Part shown: positions 5,513 through 6,171 of the stretch, piece after piece
Position numbering within the stretch: the first letter of the stretch is position 1
Layout: each line of letters starts with the position of its first letter
Program-made: the position numbers and the translations under genes
Notes under the pieces: model-generated
What the model was told of the DNA's origin: nothing
Databases searched by the model: none
Seen by the model: only the letters and a program-made list of their open reading frames with translations
From: Myxococcales bacterium
GTDB taxonomy: Bacteria > Myxococcota > Bradymonadia > REDH01
Assembly (NCBI GenBank): GCA_018970625.1
Contig: JAGWVZ010000228.1
Location: forward strand, 1 to 6,171
DNA: 6,171 nt
Direction: 5' to 3'

Positions 5513-6171
5513 TCAGGTAGCCATGCCCAGCCGTTGCCGGAGCTCAGGTCGGTCTGGCGAGCGGCTCAGCGCCTCCTGCACGTCGATGGTGCGCGCGCGA
5601 ACCAGCGCTTCGAGATCTTCGTTCATGGTCTTGTTCCCATTGGCCTTATTGGTCGTCATGATCGTCGCGATGTTGGTGGTCTTGGCCGACCGGATGCAGT
5701 TGGCGACAGCCGACGAGGCGAGCAGCGTCTCGAACGCAGCCACTCGGCCACCGGTAATGCGGCGACACAGATTTTGGTTGATGACCCCCTTGAGCACATC
5801 GGCGAGCGTGGAACGCACCTGATTGTGCTGCTCGACCGGGAACATGTCGATGATACGGTCGATGGTACCAATCGCGGTGCTGGTGTGCAGCGTTCCGAAC
5901 ACGAGGTGCCCCGTCTGAGCGGTCTCCAGCGCCAGCGACATGGTCTCCAGGTCGCGTAGCTCGCCCACGAGCACAATGTCTGGATCTTCGCGCAGGGCGG
6001 AACGTAGCGCGCGCTGAAAGCCAGAGGTGTTCTTGCCCACCTCGCGCTGGGTGACCTTGGCGACGCGCGACTCGTGGTGGAACTCGACCGGATCTTCGAT
6101 GGTGATGATGTGTGACTTTCGCGTCTGGTTGATGTGATGAATCATTGTCGCCAGCGTGGTGGACTTGCCTG
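5513..6171 (-). CDS. pilT: PilT-like type IV pilus retraction ATPase (N-terminus cut by window edge)
   Basis: Hexameric secretion-superfamily ATPase that powers retraction of type IV pili (twitching motility) at the cytoplasmic base of the pilus. The frame stays open to the right edge, and 218 C-terminal residues are visible. They begin in the Walker A motif, with GKSTTLATMIHHIN at the edge. The first in-frame ATG in the window (6145) lies just inside that motif and is not the start. Next come the Asp box HIITIEDPVEF, the atypical Walker B LREDPDIVLVGELRD (5951-5995) with its Glu, the His box TAQTGHLVFGTLHT and the hexamer-region block DRIIDMFPVEQHNQVRSTLA. About 130-150 N-terminal residues are missing compared with a full PilT (about 345-370 aa). 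The C-terminal block that reads AIRNLIREGK in classical PilT is AVANCIRSAK here (5681-5710), and the following segment, rich in Thr and Asn, also differs. It may therefore be a PilT paralogue rather than the main retraction motor. The PilT/PilU-type family is certain; the exact paralogue is not. Confidence 0.92.
   Translation of the reverse strand, partial: GKSTTLATMIHHINQTRKSHIITIEDPVEFHHESRVAKVTQREVGKNTSGFQRALRSALREDPDIVLVGELRDLETMSLALETAQTGHLVFGTLHTSTAIGTIDRIIDMFPVEQHNQVRSTLADVLKGVINQNLCRRITGGRVAAFETLLASSAVANCIRSAKTTNIATIMTTNKANGNKTMNEDLEALVRARTIDVQEALSRSPDRPELRQRLGMAT

Noticed and set aside
4645..5520. 291-codon plus-strand frame overlapping the lipoprotein
   Set aside because: It is an out-of-frame reading of the Asp/Ala-rich and Cys-rich codons giving a Pro/Arg/Thr-rich protein. 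The other frame has a signal peptide, lipobox and regular cysteines.

Overview
The window looks like chromosomal DNA from a GC-rich Gram-negative bacterium with a complex envelope, most likely a Myxococcota or Bradymonadia-type ('deltaproteobacterial') organism. That placement is an inference from four things: high GC, an AgmX/PglI-type secreted protein, a TIGR02147-family protein, and a lipoprotein with an Asp/Ala/Ser stalk and cysteine-rich repeats. There are six protein genes, two of them cut by the window edges. I see no RNA gene, insertion sequence, phage gene or CRISPR array.

Layout. (1) Positions 1-1489, minus strand: a two-gene cluster. A secreted protein with a C-terminal AgmX/PglI-like domain (431-1489) is followed 28 bp later by the N-terminal 134 codons of an MlaE-family phospholipid ABC permease (1-402, running off the left edge). 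(2) Positions 1490-1706: a 217-bp divergent intergenic region with an imperfect inverted repeat and no convincing promoter. (3) Positions 1707-3617, plus strand: a 636-aa MltD-like lytic transglycosylase with an SLT domain and up to four LysM-like repeats. (4) Positions 3700-5438, plus strand: a TIGR02147/DUF4423 protein (helix-turn-helix-like N-terminus) overlaps by ATGA with a lipoprotein gene. The lipoprotein has a TGTDVGNP motif after the lipobox, a Lys/Arg-free acidic stalk, and five four-cysteine repeats. A plausible sigma-70 promoter precedes the pair. (5) Positions 5513-6171, minus strand: the C-terminal 218 residues of a PilT-like type IV pilus retraction ATPase, convergent with the lipoprotein gene.

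The common theme is the cell envelope: phospholipid transport, peptidoglycan cleavage, a putative outer-membrane lipoprotein with its putative regulator, and pilus retraction. The least explained part is the regulator-lipoprotein pair, whose overlap implies joint expression. It is the best candidate here for an uncharacterised system, although both families appear elsewhere and the function is unknown.
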